Source: Sphingomonadaceae bacterium
Lineage (GTDB): Bacteria; Pseudomonadota; Alphaproteobacteria; Sphingomonadales; Sphingomonadaceae
Assembly: GCA_004282995.1 (NCBI GenBank)
Contig: SHLU01000077.1
Span: 1-9,540 of the forward strand
DNA length: 9,540 nucleotides
Direction of reading: 5' to 3'
Positions 1-6,334 of this stretch are shown here, in pieces. How positions within the stretch are numbered: the first letter of the stretch is position 1; each line of letters opens with the position of its first letter. Both the position numbers and the translations under genes were made by a program. The notes under the pieces were generated by a model. The model did not search any database. It was given only the letters and a program-made list of their open reading frames with translations, and had not been told where the DNA came from.

Positions 1-324
1 CCGCTGTTGCAGGTGATCAAGGTCAAGAACCTTGCCGAAGGCATCGCCGAAGCCAACAACACCCGTTTCGGCCTTAGCGCATCGCTGATCGGGGGCACCC
101 CCCAGGATTACAGCAAATTCTGGGCCAGTATCCGTGCCGGCATCGTCAACTGGAACCAGCCGACCAACGGGGCATCGTCAAAGGCACCGTTCGGTGGCCT
201 GGGCCTTTCAGGGAACCATCGACCGGCAGCCTATTACGCCGCCGATTACTGCGCATATCCAGTCGCCAGCAGCGAGCTTGACCAGCCTCGTGCAAGCGTC
301 GGTGTCGGTTTCCGAGACGCCTGA
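1..324 (+). CDS. astD: Succinylglutamate-semialdehyde dehydrogenase AstD, C-terminal part
   Basis: This is the last 107 codons of a gene that begins before the window; the reading frame is open from base 1. AstD oxidises N-succinylglutamate semialdehyde to N-succinylglutamate with NAD(P)+, the fourth step of the arginine succinyltransferase (AST) catabolic pathway, in the cytoplasm. The protein carries the aldehyde dehydrogenase C-terminal segment, with AGIVNWNQPTNGASSKAPFG followed by GNHRPAAYYAADYCAYPVAS. The latter block (GNHRP, YYAADYCAYPVAS) is highly characteristic of AstD as opposed to other aldehyde dehydrogenases. The catalytic Cys and Glu lie upstream of the window and cannot be checked. 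No astB or other ast gene follows on the + strand; the next gene is convergent and its stop lies only 20 bp away, with no obvious terminator between. Other ast genes, if present, should lie upstream. Confidence 0.92.
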   Translation, partial: PLLQVIKVKNLAEGIAEANNTRFGLSASLIGGTPQDYSKFWASIRAGIVNWNQPTNGASSKAPFGGLGLSGNHRPAAYYAADYCAYPVASSELDQPRASVGVGFRDA

Positions 325-344
325 TCATTCCGCGCTGTTGCGCG

Positions 345-1052
345 CTACAATCCGCTAGTCACCAGCCCGACTTCGCTCAGCCCCGACGGGCGCTGGCTTA
401 CGTGGACAATGTAAATCTTCTTGCCGACGCTGCCCCGAAGTATCTCGCTATCGCCCTGCAAGAAGTGGCTCCGGGGCAATCCGGCCTTCCTTGCTTTCGC
501 CGCGTAGAATGTCAGCACGGCGCGTCCATCGACCGGCGTCAGGAACCTTACGGCGCGCAGAGCACATCGACCGTCATCGCTACCGGCGGCCTCGATGGTA
601 TTGCCGCGGGGGTAGATCGGGAACGACTCGGGCATTCGTCCAGCCCATCGCGCGGAAAAGCCGGCAGCCTCCACACAGGCAGAAGGTGCACCTGTAACCT
701 TGGCGAGTTCGAGAACCGAGTACCGCACATTTTCAGCCAATGGAGTCTCGACCGCGCGGGGTTTGCCGAGCGCGACAAGATTGCGGCTTCCACCGGCCAG
801 GTCGGCTGCCTCCAGCCGCGCATCGGCAATCTCCTCGCGCGTCGCGACCACAGGCGGAATCGAATGATCAGAACCTCCCGTTAGCGCGGCATTGGCTTCG
901 TTCTGCCGGGCAAGGTCCGGATCGACCATGATCTGGTCCCCCAACGCCTGGATAGTCGCCGGGTCGCGCTCAGGCACAATTTCTGGCGCCTCCGCCTCTT
1001 CGGCACAGGCAGCGGTAAGAATTAGACAAGCAAGAACAACCGAGATGCGCAT
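345..1052 (-). CDS. Putative lipoprotein of unknown function
   Basis: The protein has 235 residues starting at the ATG at 1052. A longer frame to a TTG at 1091 exists, but the ATG start places a short basic N-terminus and a hydrophobic stretch (MRISVVLACLILTAAC) right at the front, as expected for a signal peptide. Cys16 follows T-A-A, a passable but not ideal lipobox, so export is well supported and lipidation likely. After the Cys comes an acidic, Glu/Ala/Pro-rich linker, then a roughly 130-residue C-terminal domain (from about residue 100) with two further Cys residues that could form a disulfide. I recognise no family or catalytic motif. There is no clear Shine-Dalgarno before the ATG, and a TATAGT sits six bases upstream of it (see findings). 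The gene lies downstream of the glycine-zipper gene on the same strand but is separated from it by an intrinsic terminator, so it should have its own promoter. The function is unknown. Confidence 0.8.
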   Translation of the reverse strand: MRISVVLACLILTAACAEEAEAPEIVPERDPATIQALGDQIMVDPDLARQNEANAALTGGSDHSIPPVVATREEIADARLEAADLAGGSRNLVALGKPRAVETPLAENVRYSVLELAKVTGAPSACVEAAGFSARWAGRMPESFPIYPRGNTIEAAGSDDGRCALRAVRFLTPVDGRAVLTFYAAKARKAGLPRSHFLQGDSEILRGSVGKKIYIVHVSQRPSGLSEVGLVTSGL

Positions 1053-1058
1053 GATCGG

Positions 1059-1064
1059 ACTATA
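1059..1064 (-). promoter_or_regulatory. Candidate -10 box for the 345-1052 lipoprotein gene
   Basis: The - strand reads TATAGT here, followed by exactly six bases and then the ATG at 1052. This would place transcription start on the A of the start codon. The best -35-like hexamer (TTGACG, 1086-1091) is 21 bp away, longer than optimal, so the assignment is tentative. Confidence 0.3.
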
Positions 1065-1124
1065 GGACACCGAGAGTAAAAACCGCGTCAATGTCGGAGC
1101 GCCGGGCCGTGCATGCTGGAATCG

Positions 1125-1161
1125 AAAACGCCCCGCCCCGGAAAAACCGTGGGCGAGGCGT
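1125..1161 (-). terminator. Rho-independent terminator of the glycine-zipper gene
   Basis: Read on the - strand, ACGCCTCGCCC (1161-1151) pairs with GGGCGGGGCGT (1138-1128) as an 11-bp GC-rich stem with a single G.U pair. The loop itself contains a CGG/CCG mini-stem around five T. The stem runs straight into TTTT (1128-1125). It lies 53 bases past the stop at 1215. The opposite strand lacks a T tail, so it acts for the - strand only. Confidence 0.85.
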
Positions 1162-1214
1162 CTTCCGCGGCTTGGTGGGGTGCCGCGCTTTGACCCCGAA
1201 GGGCCGAAGTTCGT

Positions 1215-1706
1215 TTAGCGGCAGCGCGAGTTGCTGCGGTCGATCTCGCGACCGAGCAAAGCGCCCGCTGCACCGCCGAGGATCGCGCCAAGCGTCCGGT
1301 CACGGGCCAGTTCGCGGCCAGCAAGGGCGCCCACTGCGCCGCCGATCAGAAGACCGGTCGTGCCGTCGTCCTTGCGGCAATAGTAATTGCCGTCCTGGCC
1401 GCGCCAAACGCGCGTGTTGCGGTGAACCGGTTCGCCATAATAATTTTGCGAGCGATAGCGGCGGTCATCGTAATCGCGGTCGCGATAGCGGCGATCATCG
1501 TAATCGCGATAGCCGTACTTGGCCTTCCTGCCCTGCTTGTGCCAGCGGCGGTGATGCTCGGCAGTCTCGGTTTCCCATGCCGCAGCGGCATAATTCGACT
1601 GCGCGATCGGCGCCGAGTGAGAGCCGGGCGCTGCCGCGACCGGGGTAGCAATGACCATGCCCGAAGCGGCGACGGCGATTGCGGTGGCTGAGAACGTCTT
1701 GAACAT
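1215..1706 (-). CDS. Glycine-zipper 2TM (17 kDa surface antigen-like) exported protein
   Basis: The protein has 163 residues with an N-terminal signal peptide (about residues 1-26, ending in PVAAA). A Tyr/Arg/Asp-rich hydrophilic middle follows, including DYDDRRYR repeated at residues 67-74 and 77-84. The C-terminus carries two glycine-zipper segments, GLLIGGAVGALAG (118-130) and LGAILGGAAGALLG (139-152), separated by a charged turn. This is the arrangement of the glycine-zipper 2TM / Rickettsia 17 kDa antigen family, small envelope proteins thought to insert in or bridge the cell envelope; the exact role is not established. There is no lipobox cysteine in the signal peptide, unlike classical 17 kDa lipoprotein antigens, so this is probably a periplasmic or outer-membrane-associated non-lipidated form. 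The start is supported by AAGAAGGA about nine bases upstream. The gene is monocistronic, with a strong terminator just downstream. Confidence 0.85.
   Translation of the reverse strand: MFKTFSATAIAVAASGMVIATPVAAAPGSHSAPIAQSNYAAAAWETETAEHHRRWHKQGRKAKYGYRDYDDRRYRDRDYDDRRYRSQNYYGEPVHRNTRVWRGQDGNYYCRKDDGTTGLLIGGAVGALAGRELARDRTLGAILGGAAGALLGREIDRSNSRCR
1452..1511 (-). repeat. Two 30-bp in-frame tandem repeats
   Basis: Units 1452-1481 and 1482-1511 match at 27 of 30 positions. The unit is ten codons long and encodes the DYDDRRYR-containing decapeptide twice in the glycine-zipper protein. A partial third copy (gcgatagc) begins at 1506. The length is compatible with copy-number variation without frameshift. 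Confidence 0.85.
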
Positions 1707-1902
1707 CTTTGCAAATCCTTCTTCGAACCTGTTTCTGGTCGGGCGGCGATAACCACGAGTCGTCCGATGCGTTCAGGTTTACGTCCTGCTTTCTGAACAG
1801 AGTGCAACATCCCAGTCAGAATCGAAGAAATCGATGAAGTGAATGAAATTGGCGGTTGAAGCGTGGCTTGCAGGCCATTGAGCTAGCCCTTACGGCGCGG
1901 CG

Positions 1903-2805
1903 ATGAGTACCGAGATCGACCACCAGCCTTCGGGCCTGCCTCCAGCGCTGGGCGCTTACGTTATCTGGGGCTTCATGCCCCTTTACCTTATCGTTGTAGC
2001 CAGCGTGCCGCCATTCGAGTTCGTTGCCTGGCGGATCGTCTGGACGCTTCCGATCTGTCTGCTGATCGTATTGGTCCGCCGACAATGGAGCGATGTTCGC
2101 GCTGCCCTGTCTGACCGCCGGGCAATGGCCATACTGGCCGCCAGCGCGACGCTGATCGCGATCAACTGGTTCGTTTATGTCTGGGCAATTCAGACTGGCG
2201 AAGTCTATGCCGCCAGTCTCGGCTACTACATCAACCCATTGCTTAATGTCGTGCTTGGGACGCTGGTCCTGTCCGAAAAGCTGAGCCGTCCGCAATGGAT
2301 CGCCGTAGGCCTTGCCGCGGCAGGTGTGGCGGTCCTCGCGGCAGGGGCTTTGACAACCCTGTGGATCAGCCTGACGCTGGCGTTCAGCTTCGGCACCTAC
2401 GGCTTGCTGCGCAAGCGCGTATCAGTCGGCTCATTGCCGGGCCTGACGGTGGAAAGCGCGATCCTGCTGCTCCCCTCTACTGCGATCGTTGCATGGTATG
2501 CGGCCAGCGTGAACGGCTCGAGCTTTGATGATTCACTTTGGTTGAGCCTCGCCATCATGGCGGGCGGAATTTTGACTGCGGTGCCGCTGCTGCTTTTCGC
2601 TATCGCTGCGCGGCGGATGGATTACTCGACGCTGGGCTTCATCCAGTTTCTCGCGCCCAGCATCGTCTTCATCCTTGGCCTAACGGTTTTTCGTCAGCCG
2701 CTTCTGCCAGCCCAGGCGGTCTGTTTTGCCCTGATCTGGACCGCGCTGGCGATATTCGTGTGGGACCTGTGGAGCAGGCGCAAGACTAAGCCAGCTGCCA
2801 GTTGA
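1903..2805 (+). CDS. rarD: RarD-type EamA/DMT family permease
   Basis: This is a 300-residue integral inner-membrane protein, close to the usual length of RarD (about 296). It has around ten hydrophobic segments arranged as two EamA halves. The N-terminus has the RarD signature GAYVIWGFMPLYL, followed by the EFVAWRIVWTLP segment. INWFVYVWAI, ASLGYYINPLLNVVLG and DYSTLGFIQFLAPSIVFILG are also typical of RarD. RarD proteins belong to the drug/metabolite transporter superfamily; the name comes from a chloramphenicol-sensitivity phenotype, but the transported substrate is not firmly known. The ATG at 1903 gives a normal N-terminus, although the bases before it have no convincing Shine-Dalgarno. 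It is divergent from the glycine-zipper gene across a 196-bp gap. Its 3' end overlaps the end of pyrC on the other strand by 20 bp. Confidence 0.9.
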   Translation: MSTEIDHQPSGLPPALGAYVIWGFMPLYLIVVASVPPFEFVAWRIVWTLPICLLIVLVRRQWSDVRAALSDRRAMAILAASATLIAINWFVYVWAIQTGEVYAASLGYYINPLLNVVLGTLVLSEKLSRPQWIAVGLAAAGVAVLAAGALTTLWISLTLAFSFGTYGLLRKRVSVGSLPGLTVESAILLLPSTAIVAWYAASVNGSSFDDSLWLSLAIMAGGILTAVPLLLFAIAARRMDYSTLGFIQFLAPSIVFILGLTVFRQPLLPAQAVCFALIWTALAIFVWDLWSRRKTKPAAS

Positions 2806-3820
2806 GCTCCTGCCCGGCATGGAAGGGCACCAAGGTGCCACCTGCCGTATCGAGTGTGTCGGGAACGGTCTGCGACACGCGTTTGAACGTCACCGTCTCG
2901 TCGTTCACCGGCAGGCCGTAAAACGCCGGGCCGTTAAGCGAAGCGAAGGCTTCGAACTGTCCGAGTGCGTCCTCTTCCTCGAACACCTCGCAATAGCTCT
3001 CAAGCGCGAAAGGCGCGTTGAAGATCCCGGCACAACCGCAGGCACTTTCCTTGGTGTGTTTTTCATGCGGCGCGCTGTCTGTGCCGAGAAAAAATTTCGC
3101 CGCGCCCGAAGTTGCTGCCTTGCGCAAAGCCAGTCGGTGCGATTCGCGCTTTGCTACCGGCAGGCAATAGTTGTGGGGCTGGATCCCGCCCACCAGCATG
3201 GCGTTGCGGTTGATATGCAAATGCTGCGGAGTGATCGTGGCGGCCACACTCTCGCCCGACGCCTTTACGAAATCGACCGCGTCGCGGGTAGTGATGTGTT
3301 CGAACACGATTTTCAGTTCGGGGATTGCCGTGTGCAGCGGCGCAAGTGTGCGATCGATGAATTCTTTCTCCCGGTCGAACACGTCAATCTCGGCCTCGGT
3401 CACCTCGCCATGAACGCACAGCACCATGCCTATACCGGCCATGCGTTCGAACACCGGGTAAAGCGCTTCGACATCGGTTACCCCATGCGCCGAATTGGTG
3501 GTCGCATTGGCCGGGTAGAGCTTGGCGGCGGTCAATATCCCTTCGCCGTGCCCATGCGCGAGATCGTCGGGATCGGTTTCGTCGGTGAGATAGGCTGTCA
3601 TCAGCGGAGTAAAATCGAGCCTATCCGGCACAGCCGCATTGATCCGTTCACGATAGGCTGCGACCAACGCGCTGTTCGTCACGGGCGGGGAGAGGTTCGG
3701 CATCACAATGGCGCGGGCGAACTGGCGCGCGGTATAGGCTACCACGCCTTCCAGCATGGCACCGTCGCGCAGATGCAGATGCCAGTCATCAGGACGGCGG
3801 ATGGTCAATGTATCACTCAT
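2786..3820 (-). CDS. pyrC: Dihydroorotase (class II, PyrC)
   Basis: PyrC is the zinc enzyme that reversibly cyclises N-carbamoyl-aspartate to dihydroorotate in de novo pyrimidine synthesis, in the cytoplasm. The protein has 344 residues, close to E. coli PyrC (about 348). All expected metal and catalytic residues are visible: DDWHLHLRDG gives His14 and His16, AKLYPANATTNS gives Lys100 (the carbamylated lysine), VCVHGEV gives His137, FEHITT gives His175, and GTDSAPH gives Asp248. MPNL (40-43), TPQHL (197-201) and AFYGLP near the C-terminus are also family hallmarks. The open frame extends upstream to 4114, but that extension lacks similarity to the family and lies antisense to the ATP-grasp gene, so the ATG at 3820 is chosen. 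No strong Shine-Dalgarno is visible, only GAGGGG about 15 bases upstream. Its stop lies inside the end of rarD. Confidence 0.96.
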   Translation of the reverse strand: MSDTLTIRRPDDWHLHLRDGAMLEGVVAYTARQFARAIVMPNLSPPVTNSALVAAYRERINAAVPDRLDFTPLMTAYLTDETDPDDLAHGHGEGILTAAKLYPANATTNSAHGVTDVEALYPVFERMAGIGMVLCVHGEVTEAEIDVFDREKEFIDRTLAPLHTAIPELKIVFEHITTRDAVDFVKASGESVAATITPQHLHINRNAMLVGGIQPHNYCLPVAKRESHRLALRKAATSGAAKFFLGTDSAPHEKHTKESACGCAGIFNAPFALESYCEVFEEEDALGQFEAFASLNGPAFYGLPVNDETVTFKRVSQTVPDTLDTAGGTLVPFHAGQELNWQLA

Positions 3821-3888
3821 GGTTCGCGTCACTAGGCCCCTCTGCTGTCTCTTTCCAGCAGGCAATTGTGTCCGTAAGCGATCACGCC

Positions 3889-4773
3889 ATGCCAATCGGA
3901 TTCCTGACCTGCCCGGGCACCCATCCCGGCTCGCCCGTTCGCCGTGACGACGCCTACGAGCATGACCTGCAAGTTGATGCCCTGCGCCCTGCGTTGGCCG
4001 CACTTGGCCACGAGCTGGTCGAGATTGATTGGCGCAGCCCTGTCGAAGCCTTCGCGGACATGCCCCTCGTGCTCGTTGGAACGCCGTGGGACTACCAGGA
4101 TGCAGAGCGCGCATTTCTGGACCAGCTCGATACGCTGGAGGCGGCTGGCCATATTGTCTGCAACAGCAGCGCGGTTGTTCGCTGGAACGCCAGCAAGACC
4201 TATTTGCGTGACCTGGAGAGGCGCGGAGTCGCGACTATACCGACCGATTGGGCGCAGGCACCGGACATCAGCGATATTCTCTTCGCAATGGAGAAATTCG
4301 GTAACGATACCGTCGTGGCCAAGCGCCAGGTCGGGGCTGGCGCTGAAGGCCAATCGATCCATCACCGGGCAAAGCTTGATCCTTTGTGGTGCATGGAACA
4401 GCCGGCCATGCTGCAGCCTTTTCTACCGCAGATCCAGTCGGATGGGGAATACTCATTCCTGTTCGTCGAAGCCGAATTCTCGCACGCCTTGCGCAAACGC
4501 GCCGCACCGGGGGACTACCGCGTACAAAGCATCTATGGCGGGATGGAGGAGCCATTCGAACCATCATCTGCCGATCGCGCCGCCGCACAGGCCGTGATCG
4601 ACGCCGTACCATTCGACGCGCCGCTCTACGCCCGGATCGATATGGTGCGCGGATCCGACGGCGGCCTGCTGGTGATGGAGGCGGAGCTGATCGAGCCGTT
4701 TCTCTACCCAACGCAAGGCCCCCGGCTCGGCGTTATGCTGGCGACCGCCATCGACCGGCGGCTCTGCCAATAG
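3889..4773 (+). CDS. ATP-grasp domain protein, DcsG/RimK-like
   Basis: The protein has 294 residues from the ATG at 3889; an in-frame upstream ATG at 3808 would overlap the start of pyrC and adds no recognisable sequence. ATP-grasp enzymes ligate a carboxylate to an amine or thiol via an acyl-phosphate. Visible landmarks are TPWDY (65-69) in the N-terminal preATP-grasp region, NASKTYL (100-106), VVAKRQVGAGAEG (142-154) with the ATP-binding Lys145 and Gly-rich loop, QSDGEYSFLFVEAEFSHALRK with GDYRVQ, ARIDMV with Asp251, and MEAELIEP with Glu264 and Glu266 as likely Mg2+ ligands. The GEYS...FSHA..K...GDYRVQ pattern is typical of the group that includes the D-cycloserine synthetase DcsG and many uncharacterised homologues. 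The substrate is not predictable; no peptide precursor or other biosynthetic gene sits nearby. It is divergent from pyrC (68-bp gap) and is followed 67 bp later by ygfZ on the same strand. Confidence 0.85.
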   Translation: MPIGFLTCPGTHPGSPVRRDDAYEHDLQVDALRPALAALGHELVEIDWRSPVEAFADMPLVLVGTPWDYQDAERAFLDQLDTLEAAGHIVCNSSAVVRWNASKTYLRDLERRGVATIPTDWAQAPDISDILFAMEKFGNDTVVAKRQVGAGAEGQSIHHRAKLDPLWCMEQPAMLQPFLPQIQSDGEYSFLFVEAEFSHALRKRAAPGDYRVQSIYGGMEEPFEPSSADRAAAQAVIDAVPFDAPLYARIDMVRGSDGGLLVMEAELIEPFLYPTQGPRLGVMLATAIDRRLCQ

Positions 4774-4840
4774 CCGCATGCGGGAAGCGATTGCGTAACC
4801 GCGAGCTTGATTACTGCGCCCGATGCGCCAACTTGCCACC

Positions 4841-5590
4841 ATGACTATTCATCGCGCCGCCACCCGCCTGTTTGACCGCACCGTCATCCGCCTTTCGCCG
4901 CAAGACGAGACCGAGAACGTCGCGGACTTTTTGCAAGGACTGGTGACCAATGACGTCTGCCGCGCATTGCCTGTCTATGCGGGCCTGCTGTCGCCGCAGG
5001 GCAAAACGTTGTTCGACTTCCTGGTCTGGCCAGCCGGCAAAGGCGAGTTGCTGATCGATTGCGAAGCCTCAGCAGCCGACGAATTGGTCAAGCGACTCTC
5101 GCTCTATCGGCTGCGCCGAAAAATCACCATCGCCCGCGATGATGGCGTGGCGGTGCACTGGCACGGGCACATCGGCGATGGCGGCGCAGCCGATCCGCGG
5201 CTCGCTGCTCTTGGGCAGCGCTGGCTTGCGCCCGCTTTGGACGATGACGAATCAGCTGATCCGGCCTGGCACCCACATCGGTTGGCGCTCGGCATTCCCG
5301 AAGGCCGCGCCGAGCTTGGCGACATCCTATGGCTGGAAACCAACGCCGTGGAACTGAACGGGGTAAGCTTCGAGAAGGGCTGCTATGTCGGGCAGGAGAA
5401 TACTGCCCGCATGAACTGGCGGCAAAAGGTCAATCGTCGGCTGGTGGTTCTGCCGGCCGAGGCTGCTGACCAAAAGCGCATCAAGGCAGTTTATGACGAT
5501 CTGGGTCTGGCTGTTGCCCATATGCGTATCGCCGATATTCCGGCTGAATTCGTGCCAAGCTGGATGCGCCTCGAAGCGCCGAAAGACTAA
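4841..5590 (+). CDS. ygfZ: YgfZ/CAF17 folate-binding Fe-S cluster maintenance protein
   Basis: The protein has 249 residues from the ATG at 4841; an ATG six codons upstream (4823) is a possible alternative. YgfZ/GcvT-like proteins bind folate and help assemble or repair Fe-S clusters in enzymes such as the tRNA-modifying MiaB. The diagnostic motif is present as KGCYVGQE (residues 179-186), with the conserved Cys181 and the following TARMNWR. Near the N-terminus FLQGLVTNDV (30-39) matches the folate-binding region shared with GcvT. RLALGIPEG is also typical. The protein is shorter than E. coli YgfZ (about 326), as is common for alphaproteobacterial members, with a compact C-terminal domain. 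The gene follows the ATP-grasp gene by 67 bp and may be co-transcribed with it. Its TAA stop overlaps the TAG stop of the convergent tetR gene by 4 bp. Confidence 0.93.
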   Translation: MTIHRAATRLFDRTVIRLSPQDETENVADFLQGLVTNDVCRALPVYAGLLSPQGKTLFDFLVWPAGKGELLIDCEASAADELVKRLSLYRLRRKITIARDDGVAVHWHGHIGDGGAADPRLAALGQRWLAPALDDDESADPAWHPHRLALGIPEGRAELGDILWLETNAVELNGVSFEKGCYVGQENTARMNWRQKVNRRLVVLPAEAADQKRIKAVYDDLGLAVAHMRIADIPAEFVPSWMRLEAPKD

Positions 5591-6189
5591 CTCTCGACTG
5601 TCTGAGCCCTCACGGCGAGCGACTGCGTAACGAATTGTTCAGCGATATCGCGCGCAACCGATGCGGGCAGTTGCAGAGATTTTGCGAGCGGCGCACCAAT
5701 CAGCGACTGGCCCAGCGCCAACAGTACGACGGTGTGAGTCACGCGGTGGGCGGCCATCGTTTCTTCATGGTTTTCTTCTTCGGGGTGAAGATCATCGACC
5801 ATGCCGTGAATGGTCTCAATCAATGGTTCGATGGCGTCTTCGTGGCCGGTCGCCAACATCCAGCTTACCAAGGCGCCACCGCCCTCGCGCTCAAACGCAT
5901 CGAAGGCGAGATCAACCACCTCGCGCGGCGAGCCAAGCCCCGCGCGGCTGGCGCGAATGGCTTCGGCAACCGTTTCGCAGACCGTGTTGGCCAGGTGCGC
6001 GGCGAGATCGCGTTGCAGCCCTGCCGCCGAGCCGAAGTGGTGCAACAGATTGGCATGAGTGCGCCCCACCCGCGCCCCGACAGCCTTCAACGTGACCGCC
6101 TGCGGACCGGCTTCGATCAGCAGGCTGCGAGCCGCCTGCAGTGCAATGGCGCGCGATTCCTCGGGCGAAAGTCGTTTGCGTGTAGCCAT
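5587..6189 (-). CDS. TetR/AcrR-family transcriptional regulator
   Basis: The protein has 200 residues with the TetR architecture: an N-terminal DNA-binding region (about residues 8-60), with the helix-turn-helix around VTLKAVGARVGRTHANLLHH (32-51), and a helical C-terminal ligand/dimer domain. The usual recognition-helix YxHF is replaced by LLHHF, which still fits the family. The start ATG at 6189 is supported by CAGGAAATTC directly upstream. The gene is divergent from the metal-dependent hydrolase at 6335, and the gap between them holds a 39-bp palindrome, so I infer that this regulator controls itself and the hydrolase. The ligand is unknown. An acidic/His cluster (DDLHPEEENHEE, about residues 137-148) in the C-terminal domain is noteworthy but its meaning is unclear. 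The stop overlaps the ygfZ stop by 4 bp. Confidence 0.9.
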   Translation of the reverse strand: MATRKRLSPEESRAIALQAARSLLIEAGPQAVTLKAVGARVGRTHANLLHHFGSAAGLQRDLAAHLANTVCETVAEAIRASRAGLGSPREVVDLAFDAFEREGGGALVSWMLATGHEDAIEPLIETIHGMVDDLHPEEENHEETMAAHRVTHTVVLLALGQSLIGAPLAKSLQLPASVARDIAEQFVTQSLAVRAQTVES

Positions 6190-6271
6190 GAATTTCCTGT
6201 TTTCTCGCGATCGTTCTTATTGAAAGCTAGAACCCAACTGGGCAGGCGGCAAGAGCAAGCCCGACCACTTG

Positions 6272-6300
6272 TTGACACCAATGTCAGTAGCAGATACTTA
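6272..6300 (+). promoter_or_regulatory. Candidate sigma-70 promoter of the hydrolase gene
   Basis: There is a consensus -35 TTGACA (6272-6277), a 17-bp spacer and TACTTA (6295-6300) as a weaker -10. Transcription would start near 6307, giving a leader of about 28 bases with AGG at 6324-6326 as ribosome site before the ATG at 6335. It lies inside the palindrome. Confidence 0.55.
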
Positions 6301-6311
6301 CATTGGTGTCA
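6273..6311. promoter_or_regulatory. 39-bp palindromic operator, putative TetR binding site
   Basis: TGACACCAATGT (6273-6284) and ACATTGGTGTCA (6300-6311) are perfect reverse complements. Inside them AGTA (6286-6289) pairs with TACT (6295-6298) and C6291 with G6293, centred on A6292. In total 17 of 19 symmetric positions match. TGTCAG, part of each arm, occurs a third time at 6320-6325. The site covers both candidate promoters of the divergent tetR and hydrolase genes, so bound regulator could block both. That it is bound by the neighbouring TetR protein is inference. Confidence 0.8.
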
Positions 6312-6312
6312 G
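6284..6312 (-). promoter_or_regulatory. Candidate promoter of tetR, mirror image of the hydrolase promoter
   Basis: On the - strand CTGACA (6312-6307), a 17-bp spacer and TACTGA (6289-6284) mirror the + strand promoter through the palindrome. The leader to the tetR ATG would be about 88 bases. The hexamers are weaker than on the + strand. Confidence 0.45.
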
Positions 6313-6334
6313 TAACGAATGTCAGGTCCCTGTT

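Noticed and set aside
1346..1810. - strand open frame of 154 codons in another frame over the glycine-zipper gene
   Set aside because: The Arg/Ile/Thr-rich translation has no signal or domain and overlaps a well-supported gene with a signal peptide, ribosome site and terminator.
2819..3835. Long + strand open frame (338 codons) opposite pyrC
   Set aside because: It is antisense to a dihydroorotase with every catalytic residue in place; the translation is His/Arg/Gly-rich with no domain, as expected for a high-GC shadow frame.
3842..3861. CTGCTG/CAGCAG hairpin (6-bp stem, 8-base loop) in the pyrC-ATP-grasp gap
   Set aside because: It is short and without a U tract; it could lie in the pyrC leader, but a 6-bp stem is common by chance and nothing else supports a regulatory role.
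3821..4114. N-terminal extension of pyrC to 4114
   Set aside because: The extension is Arg/Pro-rich, is antisense to the ATP-grasp gene and does not resemble any dihydroorotase; the family start coincides with the ATG at 3820.
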